Assembly (NCBI GenBank): GCA_947493995.1
Contig: CANLTJ010000003.1
Span: 155,298 to 219,297, forward strand
From: an uncultured Arachnia sp.
GTDB taxonomy: Bacteria; Actinomycetota; Actinomycetes; Propionibacteriales; Propionibacteriaceae
DNA length: 64,000 nt
Reading direction: 5' to 3'
Shown: positions 26,927-38,438 of the stretch, in pieces
Layout: each line of letters opens with the position of its first letter
Position numbering within the stretch: position 1 is the first letter of the stretch
Translations under genes and position numbers: made by a program
The notes under the pieces: model-generated
Database searches by the model: none
The model's input: the letters and a program-made list of their open reading frames with translations, nothing else
What the model was told of the DNA's origin: nothing

Positions 26927-27774
26927 GTGTCACGGTGAACAGGTTCACTGACCAGGACCGGCTGGGTATCTCCGGCAAGGTGATCGCAAACTGTGTCGAC
27001 GAGGGGCGCGCCGCCCTCATCGCCTACCTCCCCGTGGGCTACCCCAGCGTCGAGGACAGCCTCGATGCCTTCCGTGCGCTGACCGACGGCGTGGGCGTCG
27101 ATCTCGTGGAGATCGGTCTGCCGTACTCCGATCCCGTCCTCGACGGCGTCGTCATCCAGCACGCCACCACCAAGGCTCTGCGTCGGGGCGTTCGCACACG
27201 CGATGCCTTCCGCGCCGCCGAGGCGGTCGCGGAGCGAGGCTGCACGCCGCTGGTGATGACGTACTGGAACCTCATCGAGCAGTACGGCCCCGACGAGTTC
27301 GCCCGCGACTTCAAAGCCGCTGGCGGCGCCGGGGTCATCACCCCGGACCTGACACCGGATGAGGCTGAGGTCTGGACGGCCGCCACCGACAAACACGGTC
27401 TGGACCGCATCTTCCTGATCGCGCCCAGCTCCACGGATGAGCGCATCGCCTCCACCATGGCCTCCTGCCGCGGCTGGGTGTACGCGACAAGCGTGATGGG
27501 CGTCACGGGTACTCGAACCACCACGTCGTCGGCTGCACCGGTCATCGCAGATCGGGCCAGAAGGGCCGATCATGCGCTCCCCGTCGGCATCGGTCTGGGT
27601 GTGTCCAACGGGGATCAGGCTGCAGAGGTCGCGCAGTACGCGGACGCTGTGATCGTCGGATCTGCACTGTTGGGCTGCCTCGATTCCGACGGCGCGGACA
27701 TGCCGGGGGATCTTGACCGGCTGCGCGATCTTGTGGACGAACTGGCCGCGGGCGTTCGGAGGGGTCAGGAGTGA
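26923..27774 (+). CDS. trpA: Tryptophan synthase alpha chain
   Basis: Cleaves indole-3-glycerol phosphate to indole, which is tunnelled to TrpB. 283 residues, slightly long. The catalytic Glu is in [13 protein letters not shown] and the Asp follows in VLDGVVIQ. This last motif is unusual: most family members read PxADGP, here PVLDGV. The GTG at 26923 overlaps the trpB stop. The gene is also coupled to the SCO1-like gene by a 4-bp overlap. Confidence 0.96.
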   Translation: MSVTVNRFTDQDRLGISGKVIANCVDEGRAALIAYLPVGYPSVEDSLDAFRALTDGVGVDLVEIGLPYSDPVLDGVVIQHATTKALRRGVRTRDAFRAAEAVAERGCTPLVMTYWNLIEQYGPDEFARDFKAAGGAGVITPDLTPDEAEVWTAATDKHGLDRIFLIAPSSTDERIASTMASCRGWVYATSVMGVTGTRTTTSSAAPVIADRARRADHALPVGIGLGVSNGDQAAEVAQYADAVIVGSALLGCLDSDGADMPGDLDRLRDLVDELAAGVRRGQE

Positions 27775-28391
27775 TCCCGCGGCGGAGCCTTCTGGGGGCG
27801 TTGTTCGTGGTGCCGCTGGCTGCGTGCGGGAACGACGCGCCCGCGGCGGACGTGGACTTGGGGGATGATGGCTATCACGGCACCGGGCTCACCGACGGCT
27901 ATGAGATGCCGGATGTGGACCTGACGGATCAGGATGGTGAGCCGTGGAATCTCGCCACGTCGCCCACCACACAGGCAGTGGCGCTGTTCTTCGGCTACAC
28001 GAATTGTCCGGACGTCTGCCCCGGGATCCTCGCGGACATGGCCACGGCCCGCCGTCGGCTCGAGGACGGCCTGGGTGACGACGTCACGCTCGTCATGGTG
28101 ACCACGGACCCGGCCCGCGACGACCCTGCCGCACTGAAGGCCTACTTGGAGCGCATCGACGAGTCGTTCGTCGGACTGACCGGGGATCTGGAGACGATCA
28201 CTGCGATTGCTTCCTCCATGGGCATCGCCATCGAGGAGGGCAAGCAGCTGCCCTCTGGCGGTTACGAAGTGGATCACGGCTCCCAGATCCTCGGCGTCGG
28301 GGCCGACCGGCGGGTGCAGGTCATCTGGACCAGCGGGTACAGCGTCCAGGACCTCCGCGAGGACTACGCAAGGCTGATCACCCGTCAATGA
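27771..28391 (+). CDS. SCO1/SenC family lipoprotein
   Basis: A 206-residue membrane-anchored thioredoxin-fold protein of the copper-chaperone SCO1/SenC family, used in cytochrome oxidase CuA assembly. It has a lipobox LAACG near residue 19, the CxxxC motif in TNCPDVCPG (about residue 80), and the conserved downstream His in VDHGSQ. It starts at a GTG overlapping the trpA stop, so it is the last coupled member of the trp operon. Its presence there is odd because it has no obvious tie to tryptophan. Confidence 0.9.
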   Translation: MIPRRSLLGALFVVPLAACGNDAPAADVDLGDDGYHGTGLTDGYEMPDVDLTDQDGEPWNLATSPTTQAVALFFGYTNCPDVCPGILADMATARRRLEDGLGDDVTLVMVTTDPARDDPAALKAYLERIDESFVGLTGDLETITAIASSMGIAIEEGKQLPSGGYEVDHGSQILGVGADRRVQVIWTSGYSVQDLREDYARLITRQ

Positions 28392-28414
28392 CGGCGTCGG
28401 CTCGGAACCATCGC

Positions 28415-28428
28415 CGGGAGGCCTCCCG
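28415..28428 (+). promoter_or_regulatory. Palindrome covering the ribosome site of the DUF2461 gene
   Basis: CGGGAGGCCTCCCG abuts the ATG at 28429 and contains the GGGAGG ribosome site. A 5-bp stem with a GGCC loop would hide it and could limit translation. It may be chance in GC-rich DNA. Confidence 0.3.
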
Positions 28429-29082
28429 ATGAATTTTGACGGCTTTCCCGTGGCGGCGCTCGACTTCTATGACGACCTCGAGATGGACAACACCAAGCCC
28501 TTCTGGGAGGCCAACAAACACATCTACCAGGAGTCAGTGCGCCAGCCGCTCCTGGCACTGCTGGACGCCGTCGGCGACGAGTTCGGCGAAGGCAAGGTGT
28601 ATCGGCCCTACCGCGACGTCCGGTTCAGCAAGGACAAGTCTCCCTACAAACTCGCCGGGGCGGCCGCGATCGGCGACAACCGCGAATCCAGTGCGATCTA
28701 CTACGTCCGGATCAGCGCCGAGGGACTTTTTGTTGCATCCGGCATCTACATGATGACTCGCGACCAACTGCAACGCTTCTACGCGGCCGTGGACGACGAG
28801 TCCTCGGGGGAGAGGTTGACAAGATTGGTCGCAGAGACCAGAGCGGCCGGGCTGGAGGTCGGCGGCTCGGAACTCAGGACTGCTCCGCGTGGGTACGCCA
28901 GGGATCATCCGCGGATCGAGTTGCTGAGACATAAAAGCGTGACCGTCTCCCAAGCTTTCGGGCCGGACCAGGAATGGATCAGCACACCCCGGGCGCTGGA
29001 TGAGATCGTCGGTGTGTGGCGGGCAGCAGGCCCGATCAATGGCTGGCTCACCAAGCACGTGGGGCATCCGGACGAACACTAG
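28429..29082 (+). CDS. DUF2461 domain protein (TIGR02453)
   Basis: A 217-residue soluble protein filled by the DUF2461 domain: FDGFPVAALDFYDDLEMDNTKPFWEANKHIY at the N-terminus, YRPYRDVRFSKDKSPYK in the middle, then a C-terminal DHPRIELLRHKSVTVSQAF. The family is widespread and uncharacterised. It sits 37 bp after the trp/SCO1 operon, with a ribosome-site palindrome between, so it may be the last gene of that transcript. Confidence 0.88.
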   Translation: MNFDGFPVAALDFYDDLEMDNTKPFWEANKHIYQESVRQPLLALLDAVGDEFGEGKVYRPYRDVRFSKDKSPYKLAGAAAIGDNRESSAIYYVRISAEGLFVASGIYMMTRDQLQRFYAAVDDESSGERLTRLVAETRAAGLEVGGSELRTAPRGYARDHPRIELLRHKSVTVSQAFGPDQEWISTPRALDEIVGVWRAAGPINGWLTKHVGHPDEH

Positions 29083-29219
29083 TTTTTGGCCGGCGACAGT
29101 CGAATACCGGATTCAGCATGGCCACTGGAAAGGCGCCCTCGTCCTCCGGTCTGGTCTTTTTCACGCGCAATAGCTCGTATGTTCGAAAAGTGTCAGTGGT
29201 GGCTGGAAGAATCAGAGCC

Positions 29220-30602
29220 ATGGAGGACACCACGGAACTCGGCTCGGGACAGCTGGATGCTGTCTTGGATGTTGTCGCCGTGATGGCTGCGGAAGCGCGT
29301 GGGGGTGCCTCGGAGTTGTTGGATGTGGTGGCCCGGATTGATGGGTTGTGTGACCGGCTCGGGGCGGTGCGGATGGAGTTGCTGCGCGAGGCGGAGTTGG
29401 TGGGTGAGTCGGGGTTGAGTGTGGCGGAGCGTTTGCATGCGACGAATCGGGTGTCGCGGTCCTCGTCGCGTCGTGATGTGCGGCTGGCGCACGATCTGGC
29501 CAACAGGTTTCCTGTGGTTGCGCGGGCGTGGCGGGACGGGACGGTCTCGGAGCAGCAGGCCCGGGGGATCGTGGCGGGGTTGAAGCATCTGCCGGTGGTG
29601 TTGTCGCCGTCGCAGCTGGAGAGCTGCCAGGCTGATGTGGTGGCTTTTGCTGACCGGCTGGACCCTGACGAGCTTCGCAAGGTGGCGCAGCGGATGGCCG
29701 AGATTGTTGATCCGGAGCGGGCCGAGGAGCGGGAGGCTGAGCGGATCGAGCGGGATGCCAGGATCGCGCTTGCCAGGCGGTCGTTGGTGGTGGTGCCGGA
29801 TCATCATGGTTCGATGCTGATCAGGGGTCAGGTGCCGGTCGCGGATGGGGAGTTGTTCCTGGCGCAGTTGAACGCGCTGATGCCCTCTGCCGCCTCGTAC
29901 CAGGCCACGGGTGAGGTGCCGGACAAGGCGGCACGGCGTGCGGATGCGTTGGTGCGCCTGTGCAACATGATGGCGAACTGCGGACGGCTCCCGGATGCAG
30001 GTGGTGACCGGCCGCAGGTTTTACTCAACCTGGATTTGGAAGCTCTGGTCAACGGACTGAGTGCCGGCACCGTGCTGGCCAGTGATGAACCGATCTCGGC
30101 GGGGGAGGCGCGACGTCTTTCGTGTGACGCACACCTCACACCCGCCGTTCTGGGCGGTGTATCCGAGCCGTTGGATGTGGGGCGGGCGCACCGGTTCTTC
30201 ACCAAGGCGATTCGGGCTGCGTTGGTGGTGCGTGACCAGGGGTGTGTGTTCCCGGGCTGTGATGCCCCACCCGCGGCGTGTGAAGCGCACCACATCAAGC
30301 CGTGGTGGGCTGGCGGTGACACCTCCATCGGCAACGGGATCCTGGTGTGTCCCTACCATCACCGTTTGGTGGAGCCGGACCCTTCGAGGTCCGCGGGGGT
30401 GCAGTGGCAGATCCTGATCGACCCGACAACCGGGTTGCCGTGGTTCATACCGCCTCGCCACATCGACCCCGAGCGGATACCGCGAATGCACCACCGGTTC
30501 CTCCTCAAAGGCATCAGCCCGCCCACACCCGACGTGGATGCGCAGGTGGAGAAGTGCGCCACACCCGCCGACCTGGTGCCATCACCAGCCTGGCACAGCT
30601 GA
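29220..30602 (+). CDS. DUF222 / HNH endonuclease family protein (13E12 repeat type)
   Basis: A 460-residue protein with an N-terminal DUF222 region (about residues 10-330) and a C-terminal HNH nuclease motif, VFPGCDAPPAACEAHHIKPWWAGGDTSIGNGILVCPYHHRLV, with paired Cys and His ligands. Members occur in many near-identical copies in actinobacterial genomes and are often regarded as mobile or selfish. The ATG at 29220, with GGAAGA upstream, is preferred; in-frame starts at 29016 and 29118 lie in or just after the DUF2461 gene. Third-position base use in the first 700 bp is visibly more T-rich (GTGTTG, GATGTG) than its neighbours, which fits recent arrival. Confidence 0.88.
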   Translation: MEDTTELGSGQLDAVLDVVAVMAAEARGGASELLDVVARIDGLCDRLGAVRMELLREAELVGESGLSVAERLHATNRVSRSSSRRDVRLAHDLANRFPVVARAWRDGTVSEQQARGIVAGLKHLPVVLSPSQLESCQADVVAFADRLDPDELRKVAQRMAEIVDPERAEEREAERIERDARIALARRSLVVVPDHHGSMLIRGQVPVADGELFLAQLNALMPSAASYQATGEVPDKAARRADALVRLCNMMANCGRLPDAGGDRPQVLLNLDLEALVNGLSAGTVLASDEPISAGEARRLSCDAHLTPAVLGGVSEPLDVGRAHRFFTKAIRAALVVRDQGCVFPGCDAPPAACEAHHIKPWWAGGDTSIGNGILVCPYHHRLVEPDPSRSAGVQWQILIDPTTGLPWFIPPRHIDPERIPRMHHRFLLKGISPPTPDVDAQVEKCATPADLVPSPAWHS

Positions 30603-30750
30603 GGAGAAAGCCGTCACCAAAGCCGCGCCTACCTGTCGAACCGGGCAACGTACTCCGACAGGTAATGCTCTACTTCTGCTTCAGCCAGTGGCACTGTGAT
30701 CATCAACCGAGATTAGGCCAATGTTGTGCCTGAATTGCGTCGTCCTGACA

Positions 30751-31608
30751 TCAGGACCTGTGCGGACTATGCACGTTGGCGAATCTGCCGGGCGTCGTCC
30801 CCGTGACGCTGGAGAAGCCGCGGATGAAATGCGCCTCGTCGGCGTACCCGAGCTCAGCTGCCACCTCGGCCAGCGTTGTCGAGCGCTCCCGCAAACGTCC
30901 GACGGCGTCGTGTAACCGCCGGCGTTGGATCAGCCACTTGGGTGTGAGTCCCAGCCGACGGTGCACAAGCCTTTGCAGCGAACGCTCGGTCATGCTGAAC
31001 ACGTCGCAGACTTGGGACACGCGCGTCACCTCTGCTGTGTTCTCGACGAACGAGACAAGCTTGTTCACCAGTAGGCCCTCGTCGTCCACGGGTGTGAACT
31101 GTCGCAGTGCGCGGCCGTATGCCGCCATCGCCCCTGTGTGCGAGTCGGGTGCCCGGGGATCCTGGGCCATCGCTGAGCGAATGTCGTGCACCAGAGCACG
31201 AGCGTCGTCGCCGAGTGCGTCGGCAAGGTCAACGTGGCGGTCGGTGAACTCATCGACGGATCTACCAGTCAGCAGGTACCCCGCGGCCGGCTCGCACATG
31301 ACGCCAACGGCCCAGCCCTCTCCGGCTAGGGTCGTCGTCGACAACCCGGATGTCACACCGTAGAATCGCGCGTACTCCGGCGTCACGACGAGTAGGCACA
31401 CCGGGTACTGGAGGACGTTCTGCGGTGCCGACTGTCCTGTGGCCAGGGACCAGACCGGAATCCAGAACCGCCGTACAAGGCCGGAGAGCTCATCGGGCCC
31501 GGCGTAGCGAAACATCTCGTGCGACGTGTCCGATGGTTCCTTCAAGTGGGCACGCTCGACGTCATCCACAGCTGGCGCCGGGGCTTCGCGTCGCATGTCG
31601 GGTTTCAT
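30751..31608 (-). CDS. AraC family transcriptional regulator
   Basis: A 285-residue regulator with a C-terminal double helix-turn-helix: SQVCDVFSMTERSLQRLVHRRLGLTPKWLIQRRRLHDAV and the second HTH LAEVAAELGYADEAHFIRGFSSVTGTTPGRFA. The N-terminal about 150 residues resemble the DUF6597-like domain seen in some AraC regulators. The start chosen is the ATG at 31608; the open frame upstream overlaps the divergent gene and is not credible. It is divergent from the TIGR03086 gene with a 37-bp gap and probably controls it. Confidence 0.88.
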   Translation of the reverse strand: MKPDMRREAPAPAVDDVERAHLKEPSDTSHEMFRYAGPDELSGLVRRFWIPVWSLATGQSAPQNVLQYPVCLLVVTPEYARFYGVTSGLSTTTLAGEGWAVGVMCEPAAGYLLTGRSVDEFTDRHVDLADALGDDARALVHDIRSAMAQDPRAPDSHTGAMAAYGRALRQFTPVDDEGLLVNKLVSFVENTAEVTRVSQVCDVFSMTERSLQRLVHRRLGLTPKWLIQRRRLHDAVGRLRERSTTLAEVAAELGYADEAHFIRGFSSVTGTTPGRFANVHSPHRS

Positions 31609-31645
31609 CAATTGACATCCTGCCGCACCTCGTAGCGTCTCCGGC

Positions 31646-32194
31646 ATGAATACAACACAGAGCAGGTTCAATGAAGCCCGGCAACCGCTTGAGGAAGTTC
31701 TCGACGCAGTCCCTGCCGATCGTTGGTCGGCGCCTTCACCGTGTGAGGGGTGGACGGCGGGCGACGTCGTCGGCCACATCATCGGAACCCAACGCGACTT
31801 CTTCACCGAGCGGGGTCTCGACGCGGGGACTGCCGCTGTCACTGCCGCTGATCCAGCAGCATCGTGGCGCACTCATTCGGACCGGATTGCTGACCTTATC
31901 GGGCAGGATGCTGTCGTCACCACCGGCTTCGAGGGATTCTTCGGTCCGACGACGGTGGGGGACACCTTCGAGACGTTCTACATCTGGGACATGTTCGTGC
32001 ACCGCTGGGACATCGCCACCGCTGCGGGAATCGATGCCAACCTCACCGATGGGGAACTCGACGTCATCGAGTCAGGGGCGGAAGCCTTCGGTGATGGCCT
32101 CTACATGGAGGGTATCTGCAAGCCCGGCGTCGAGACGGACCTGGACGCCGACAGGTTGACCAAGGTGCTGGCGAAGCTGGGCCGCCGCACATGA
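31646..32194 (+). CDS. TIGR03086 family (DinB-like) metal-binding protein
   Basis: A 182-residue protein of the maleylpyruvate isomerase-like DinB superfamily. SAPSPCEGWTAGDVVGHIIGTQRDFF carries a metal-ligand His, and IWDMFVHRWDIATAAG carries another near the middle; the C-terminus is a helix with Leu-Arg-Arg. Mycothiol-dependent thiol transfer is the usual suggestion for this group. It is divergent from an AraC regulator, so it is probably inducible. It is related only at fold level to the TIGR03085 protein at 20722. Confidence 0.85.
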   Translation: MNTTQSRFNEARQPLEEVLDAVPADRWSAPSPCEGWTAGDVVGHIIGTQRDFFTERGLDAGTAAVTAADPAASWRTHSDRIADLIGQDAVVTTGFEGFFGPTTVGDTFETFYIWDMFVHRWDIATAAGIDANLTDGELDVIESGAEAFGDGLYMEGICKPGVETDLDADRLTKVLAKLGRRT

Positions 32195-32272
32195 CCGGGC
32201 GCCTTCGAACCGTTGGACATCTCTAGCAGCCGCCTGAGCCGCCGGCGCGTCCTACGGTGCCGATGCGGCTGC

Positions 32273-32310
32273 GCAACAGTTCTGCGACGCGAAAGTTACG
32301 ATTGTGAAAC
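32273..32310. promoter_or_regulatory. GlnR box upstream of gltB
   Basis: Four 5-base elements separated by exactly six bases: GCAAC-N6-GCGAC-N6-GTTAC-N6-GAAAC. The AC dinucleotides recur every 11 bp. The actinobacterial GlnR consensus is gTnAC-n6-GaAAC repeated twice; the second pair here matches it exactly and the first pair keeps the AC positions. The box ends about 38 bp upstream of the probable -10, an activator position. This predicts nitrogen-limitation control of gltBD. Confidence 0.65.
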
Positions 32311-32348
32311 AGGGCCGGAATTGGTGATTCCAGCCGCATCCCGGTGCA

Positions 32349-32354
32349 TATCCT
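32349..32354 (+). promoter_or_regulatory. Putative -10 element of gltBD
   Basis: TATCCT 48 bp before the gltB start, with no recognisable -35. That fits a promoter that needs the upstream-bound GlnR activator. Confidence 0.4.
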
Positions 32355-32402
32355 CTGTGAGCGGGCGTCCATAGTGATGCCCAGCGCACCGAGGAGGAAT
32401 AG

Positions 32403-35400
32403 ATGCAGATGACGACGCGACCGGGAAAAGTGGGTCTTTACGACCCGGCCAACGAGCACGAAGCATGCGGCATCGCCTTCGTGGCACGTCTCGACGGCAT
32501 TGCCCGGCACCTGATCGTGGCCCAAGGGCTCGAAGCACTGCGAAACCTGGACCATCGGGGAGCGACCGGGGCAGACGAGGCCGCTGGCGACGGTGCGGGC
32601 ATCCTCATCCAGGTTCCGGACCGCTTCCTGCGCGGCGTCATCGACGTCGCCCTCCCGGAGTCCGGCGCCTACGCCGTCGGCCTGGCCTTTCTCCCAGCAG
32701 ACGAGGCCGAGCGCTCAGCAGTCAAGCAACAGATCGAGGCCATCGCCGATGAGGAGGACGTGGACGTCCTCGCATGGCGCGACGTGGCCGTCGAGACCGC
32801 CACGTTGTCCGAGGTCTCGATCGCGGTCATGCCGCATCTGGAACACATGGTGGTGGCGGGTCGTCACAACGAAGCAGGCCTGGCGTTGGACCGTCTGACC
32901 TATGGATTGCGCCGTCGCGCCCAGCACGAAGCGGGTGTGCACTTCGCGTCACTCAGCTCCCGGACACTGGTCTACAAGGGCATGCTCACCACCAGCCAGC
33001 TCGAAGAGGTGTTCCCCGAACTGAGCGATCCCGCCATGGAATCCGCCCTCGCGCTGGTCCACTCCCGGTTCTCCACCAACACCTTCCCGTCATGGGAACT
33101 GGCGCACCCGTACCGCTACATCGCCCACAACGGGGAGATCAACACGGTGCGTGGCAACCGCAACTGGATGCGTGCCCGCGAGGCGTTGCTGATGAGTGAG
33201 GACATTCCCGGCAACCTGGACCGGCTGTTTCCGATCTGCAATCCGGACGGCTCCGATTCCGCATCCTTCGACGAAGTGCTGGAGCTGCTCCACCTCGGCG
33301 GCCGTTCCCTTCCCCACGCCATGCTGATGATGATCCCGGAGGCGTGGGAGGGCAATCCCGCCATGGACGCGGAGCGACGGGCGTTCTACGAGTACCACGC
33401 AGCCATCATGGAGCCGTGGGACGGCCCGGCCTGCATGACCTTCACCGACGGCACCATCATCGGCGCCACGCTGGACCGTAACGGCCTGCGCCCGGGCCGC
33501 TACTGGGAGACCCGCGACGGCCTCGTGGTGTTCGCGTCCGAGTCGGGCGTGCTGCCCATCCCACCCGGCGACGTGGTCGCGAAGGGACGCCTCCAGCCCG
33601 GCCGCATGCTGCTGGTGGACCTGGAGAAGCACCGCATCATCGGCGATGAGGAGATCAAGCGCGAGCTTGCCGCCGAGCATCCCTACGGCGAGTGGGTGAA
33701 GAAGAACAAGGTGGAACTTGACAAGCTGCCTGGCCGGGCGCACATCGTGCATGGGCACGCCTCCGTGATCCGGCGGCAGCAGGTGTTCGGCTACACCCAT
33801 GAGGAACTGCGAATGGTTGTCGCTCCGATGGCGAACGAGGGGACCGAGGCCATCGGATCCATGGGCACCGACACGCCCCTGGCCGTGCTCTCGGAGCGCC
33901 CGCGCCTGCTCTTCGACTACTTCTCCCAGCTCTTCGCGCAGGTCACCAATCCGCCGCTGGATGCGATCCGCGAGGAGTTGGTCACGTCGCTGTCCACGAA
34001 GATCGGTCCTGAACGCAACCTGCTCGAACCGGTTCCGGAGGCGGCTCATCTGATCACCATGAAGCACCCCATCCTCAATTCGGAACAACTTGCAAAGATC
34101 GTGCGCCTGAACGATGGTGGGGTGGCGGGCTACGCCACCCACGTGGTGCGTGGCCTCTACAAGGTTGCTGGCGGTGGACGGGCGCTGAAGACGCGGATTG
34201 ATGAACTGTGCAACGAGGTTTCCGCCGCCATCCGGGGCGGTGCACGCGCCTTGGTACTGTCCGATCGGCATTCCACGCCGGACCTTGCGCCCATCCCGTC
34301 ACTGCTGCTCACCGCTGCGATCCACCATCACCTCGTTCGGGAGAAGTCACGCACACAGGTGGGCATCGTCGTGGAGGCCGGCGACGTTCGGGAGGTGCAC
34401 CACGTGGCGCTACTGCTCGGATACGGCGCCGCGGCCGTCAACCCCTATCTCGCCTTCGAGAGCGCTGAGGACATGGCGCGACGCGAGATGTTCGTGGAGG
34501 TCCTGCCGGAGATCGCGATCACCAACGTCACCAAGGCCCTGTCCAAAGGAGTACTCAAGGTGATGAGCAAGATGGGCATCTCCACCGTCGCGTCCTACAC
34601 CGGCGCCCAGGTCTTCGAGGCACTCGGCCTCAGCCAGGAGCTGGTGGACGCCTACTTCACCGGCACAGCCAGTCGCCTCGGCGGCGTCGGGCTCGCCGAG
34701 ATCGCGGAGGAGGTGCGGCGACGGCACCTGCGGGCCTACCCGGCCGATGGCATCCCCCTGGCCCACCGGGACCTGGCTGTGGGGGGCGAGTACCAGTGGC
34801 GTCGCGAGGGTGAGCCACACATGTTCGACCCCGAAACCGTCTTCCGTCTCCAGCACGCCACCCGCACGGGCCGATACGACGTCTTCCAGCACTACACCTC
34901 ACTGGTGGACGACAACTCACAGCGACTCATGACGCTGCGCTCCATGCTGCAGTTCACGGGAGAGCGTTCACCCATCGACATCGACGAGGTGGAGCCCGTC
35001 AGCGAGATCGTCAAACGCTTCTCGACGGGTGCCATGAGCTACGGCTCCATCTCCGCCGAGGCCCACGAAACCCTCGCCATCGCCATGAACGCGCTGGGGG
35101 CGCGCTCCAACACCGGCGAAGGGGGCGAGGACCCGGACCGTCTCCACGACGACCGACGACGCTCCGCCATCAAGCAGGTTGCTTCAGGCAGATTCGGGGT
35201 CACCAGCGAGTACCTGACCTGGGCCACCGATCTGCAGATCAAGATGGCACAGGGCGCCAAGCCGGGGGAGGGCGGTCAGCTGCCGGGTCCCAAGGTCTAT
35301 CCGTGGGTGGCGAAAACACGTCACTCCACACCGGGTGTCGGCCTGATCTCACCGCCCCCGCACCACGACATTTACTCGATTGAGGACCTCAAGCAGCTGA

Positions 35401-36912
35401 TCCACGATCTGAAGTGCGCCAACCCGTCGGCGCGGGTGCACGTCAAGCTCGTCAGTGAGGTGGGCGTGGGCACGGTCGCAGCAGGCGTTTCGAAGGCCAA
35501 GGCCGACGTGGTACTCATCTCCGGCCACGACGGCGGCACCGGGGCTGCGCCCCTGACGTCGTTGAAGCACGCCGGTGGACCATGGGAACTGGGCCTGGCC
35601 GAGGCACAGCAGACCCTGTTGCTCAACCGTCTGCGCGACCGCATCGTCGTGCAGTGCGACGGACAACTCAAGACTGGACGCGACGTCGTCATCGCCGCGC
35701 TGCTGGGTGCGGAGGAGTTCGGCTTCGCCACCGCGCCGCTCGTGGCCAGTGGCTGCATCATGATGCGCGTCTGCCACAAGGACACGTGCCCCGTCGGCGT
35801 CGCCACCCAGAACCCTGAACTCCGGGCCAAGTTCACGGGCGATCCGCAGCACGTCATCAACTTCTTCGAGTTCATGGCGCAGGAGGTGCGCGAGATTCTC
35901 GCATCGCTGGGATTCAGGTCCATCGAGGAGGCCGTCGGTCGGGTGGATGTGCTGGACTCCTCCGACGCTGTCCGCCACTGGAAGACTCAAGGCCTGGACC
36001 TCGCTCCCATTCTCACGCGGATCGAGACTGATCATCCGCTCCACAACACCGTGGATCAGAACCACGGGCTGGAGACGAAGCTCGACATGCGGCTGATCGA
36101 ACTTGCGGCACCGGTTCTGGAACATGGGGAGGCGGTACGGCACACCGTCGCGGTGCGCAACGTCGACAGGACCGTCGGGACGATTCTCGGCCACGAGGTC
36201 ACCAGACGAACCGGAGGAGCGGGACTGGAGCCCGGTACCATCGAGTTCACCATGCATGGCACCGGCGGCCAAAGCTTCGGCGCCTTCCTTCCCCGCGGCG
36301 TCACGCTGCGACTGATCGGGGACGCCTGCGACTACGTCGGCAAGGGCCTTTCCGGTGGCCGCGTCATCGTCGCGCCCGATCCCAGCAGCCCCTTCGTGGC
36401 TCAGGAGCAGGTTCTGGCGGGCAACGTCATCGGCTACGGCGCCACTTCGGGACAGCTGTTCCTGAGAGGCGTGGTGGGGGAGCGGTTCTGCGTCCGCAAC
36501 TCCGGGGCCACCGCCGTCGTGGAGGGCGTCGGGGACCACGGGTGCGAGTACATGACAGGCGGCGAGGCGCTGGTGCTCGGACCCACCGGGCGAAACTTCG
36601 CAGCTGGCATGTCCGGGGGCCTTGCCTGGGTGCTCGACATGGATCCGGAGCGTCTCAACACGGAGTTCGTCGACGCCGTCGAGCTGGGACCCAACGACAC
36701 CACCCGAGTCCGAGAACTCCTGAGCGAGCACCGCCGTGAGACTGCCTCCTCGGTCGCCGAGGGGCTCCTGGCGCTGGACGACGGCGCGCTGGCCAAGCGC
36801 TTCACCCGTATCGAACCGCGAGTGTGGGCCCGCATCATGGAGGTCCGGGACAGGGCCGAGGCGGACGGACACGACGAGACCACGACGACACAGCTGATGA
36901 TGGAGGCCGCAC

Positions 36913-36920
<8 letters not shown>
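32403..36920 (+). CDS. gltB: Glutamate synthase (NADPH) large subunit
   Basis: Makes glutamate from glutamine and 2-oxoglutarate. 1505 residues, full length. It has a short propeptide before the N-terminal nucleophile Cys in [13 protein letters not shown] (about residue 22), a class II glutaminase domain (about 22-430), a central domain, the FMN-binding synthase barrel (about 830-1200) with [18 protein letters not shown], the 3Fe-4S cysteines in [16 protein letters not shown], and the C-terminal beta-helix GXGXG-type repeats. The ribosome site GAGGAGGAA is well placed before the ATG. It overlaps gltD by 8 bp. Upstream lies a GlnR box. Confidence 0.98.
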
Positions 36921-38376
<1,456 letters not shown>

Positions 38377-38391
38377 TCCTCTGTCCGCGTT

Positions 38392-38438
38392 AACCGTTCG
38401 GTTTTGGCGGGTGGATGGACCAGCCATTTCTGAACGGT
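38392..38438. promoter_or_regulatory. Paired inverted repeats upstream of the flavin oxidoreductase
   Basis: AACCG-TT-CGGTT at 38392-38403 is a perfect 5-bp-arm palindrome, and GAACGGT at 38432-38438 repeats the same half-site inverted. Both lie in the 230-bp gap between gltD and the oxidoreductase, upstream of a TAGGTT-like -10 near 38525. A TetR- or GntR-type repressor site is possible. Confidence 0.3.

Noticed and set aside
30629..30703. Tiny minus-strand frame of 24 residues (MITVPLAEAEVEHYLSEYVA...) between the HNH gene and the AraC regulator
   Set aside because: It looks amphipathic and protein-like, but there is no ribosome site, no neighbour link and no longer ancestral frame; chance cannot be excluded. 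An 8-bp inverted repeat (ACCTGTCG/CGACAGGT) covers its end but lacks a U-tract.
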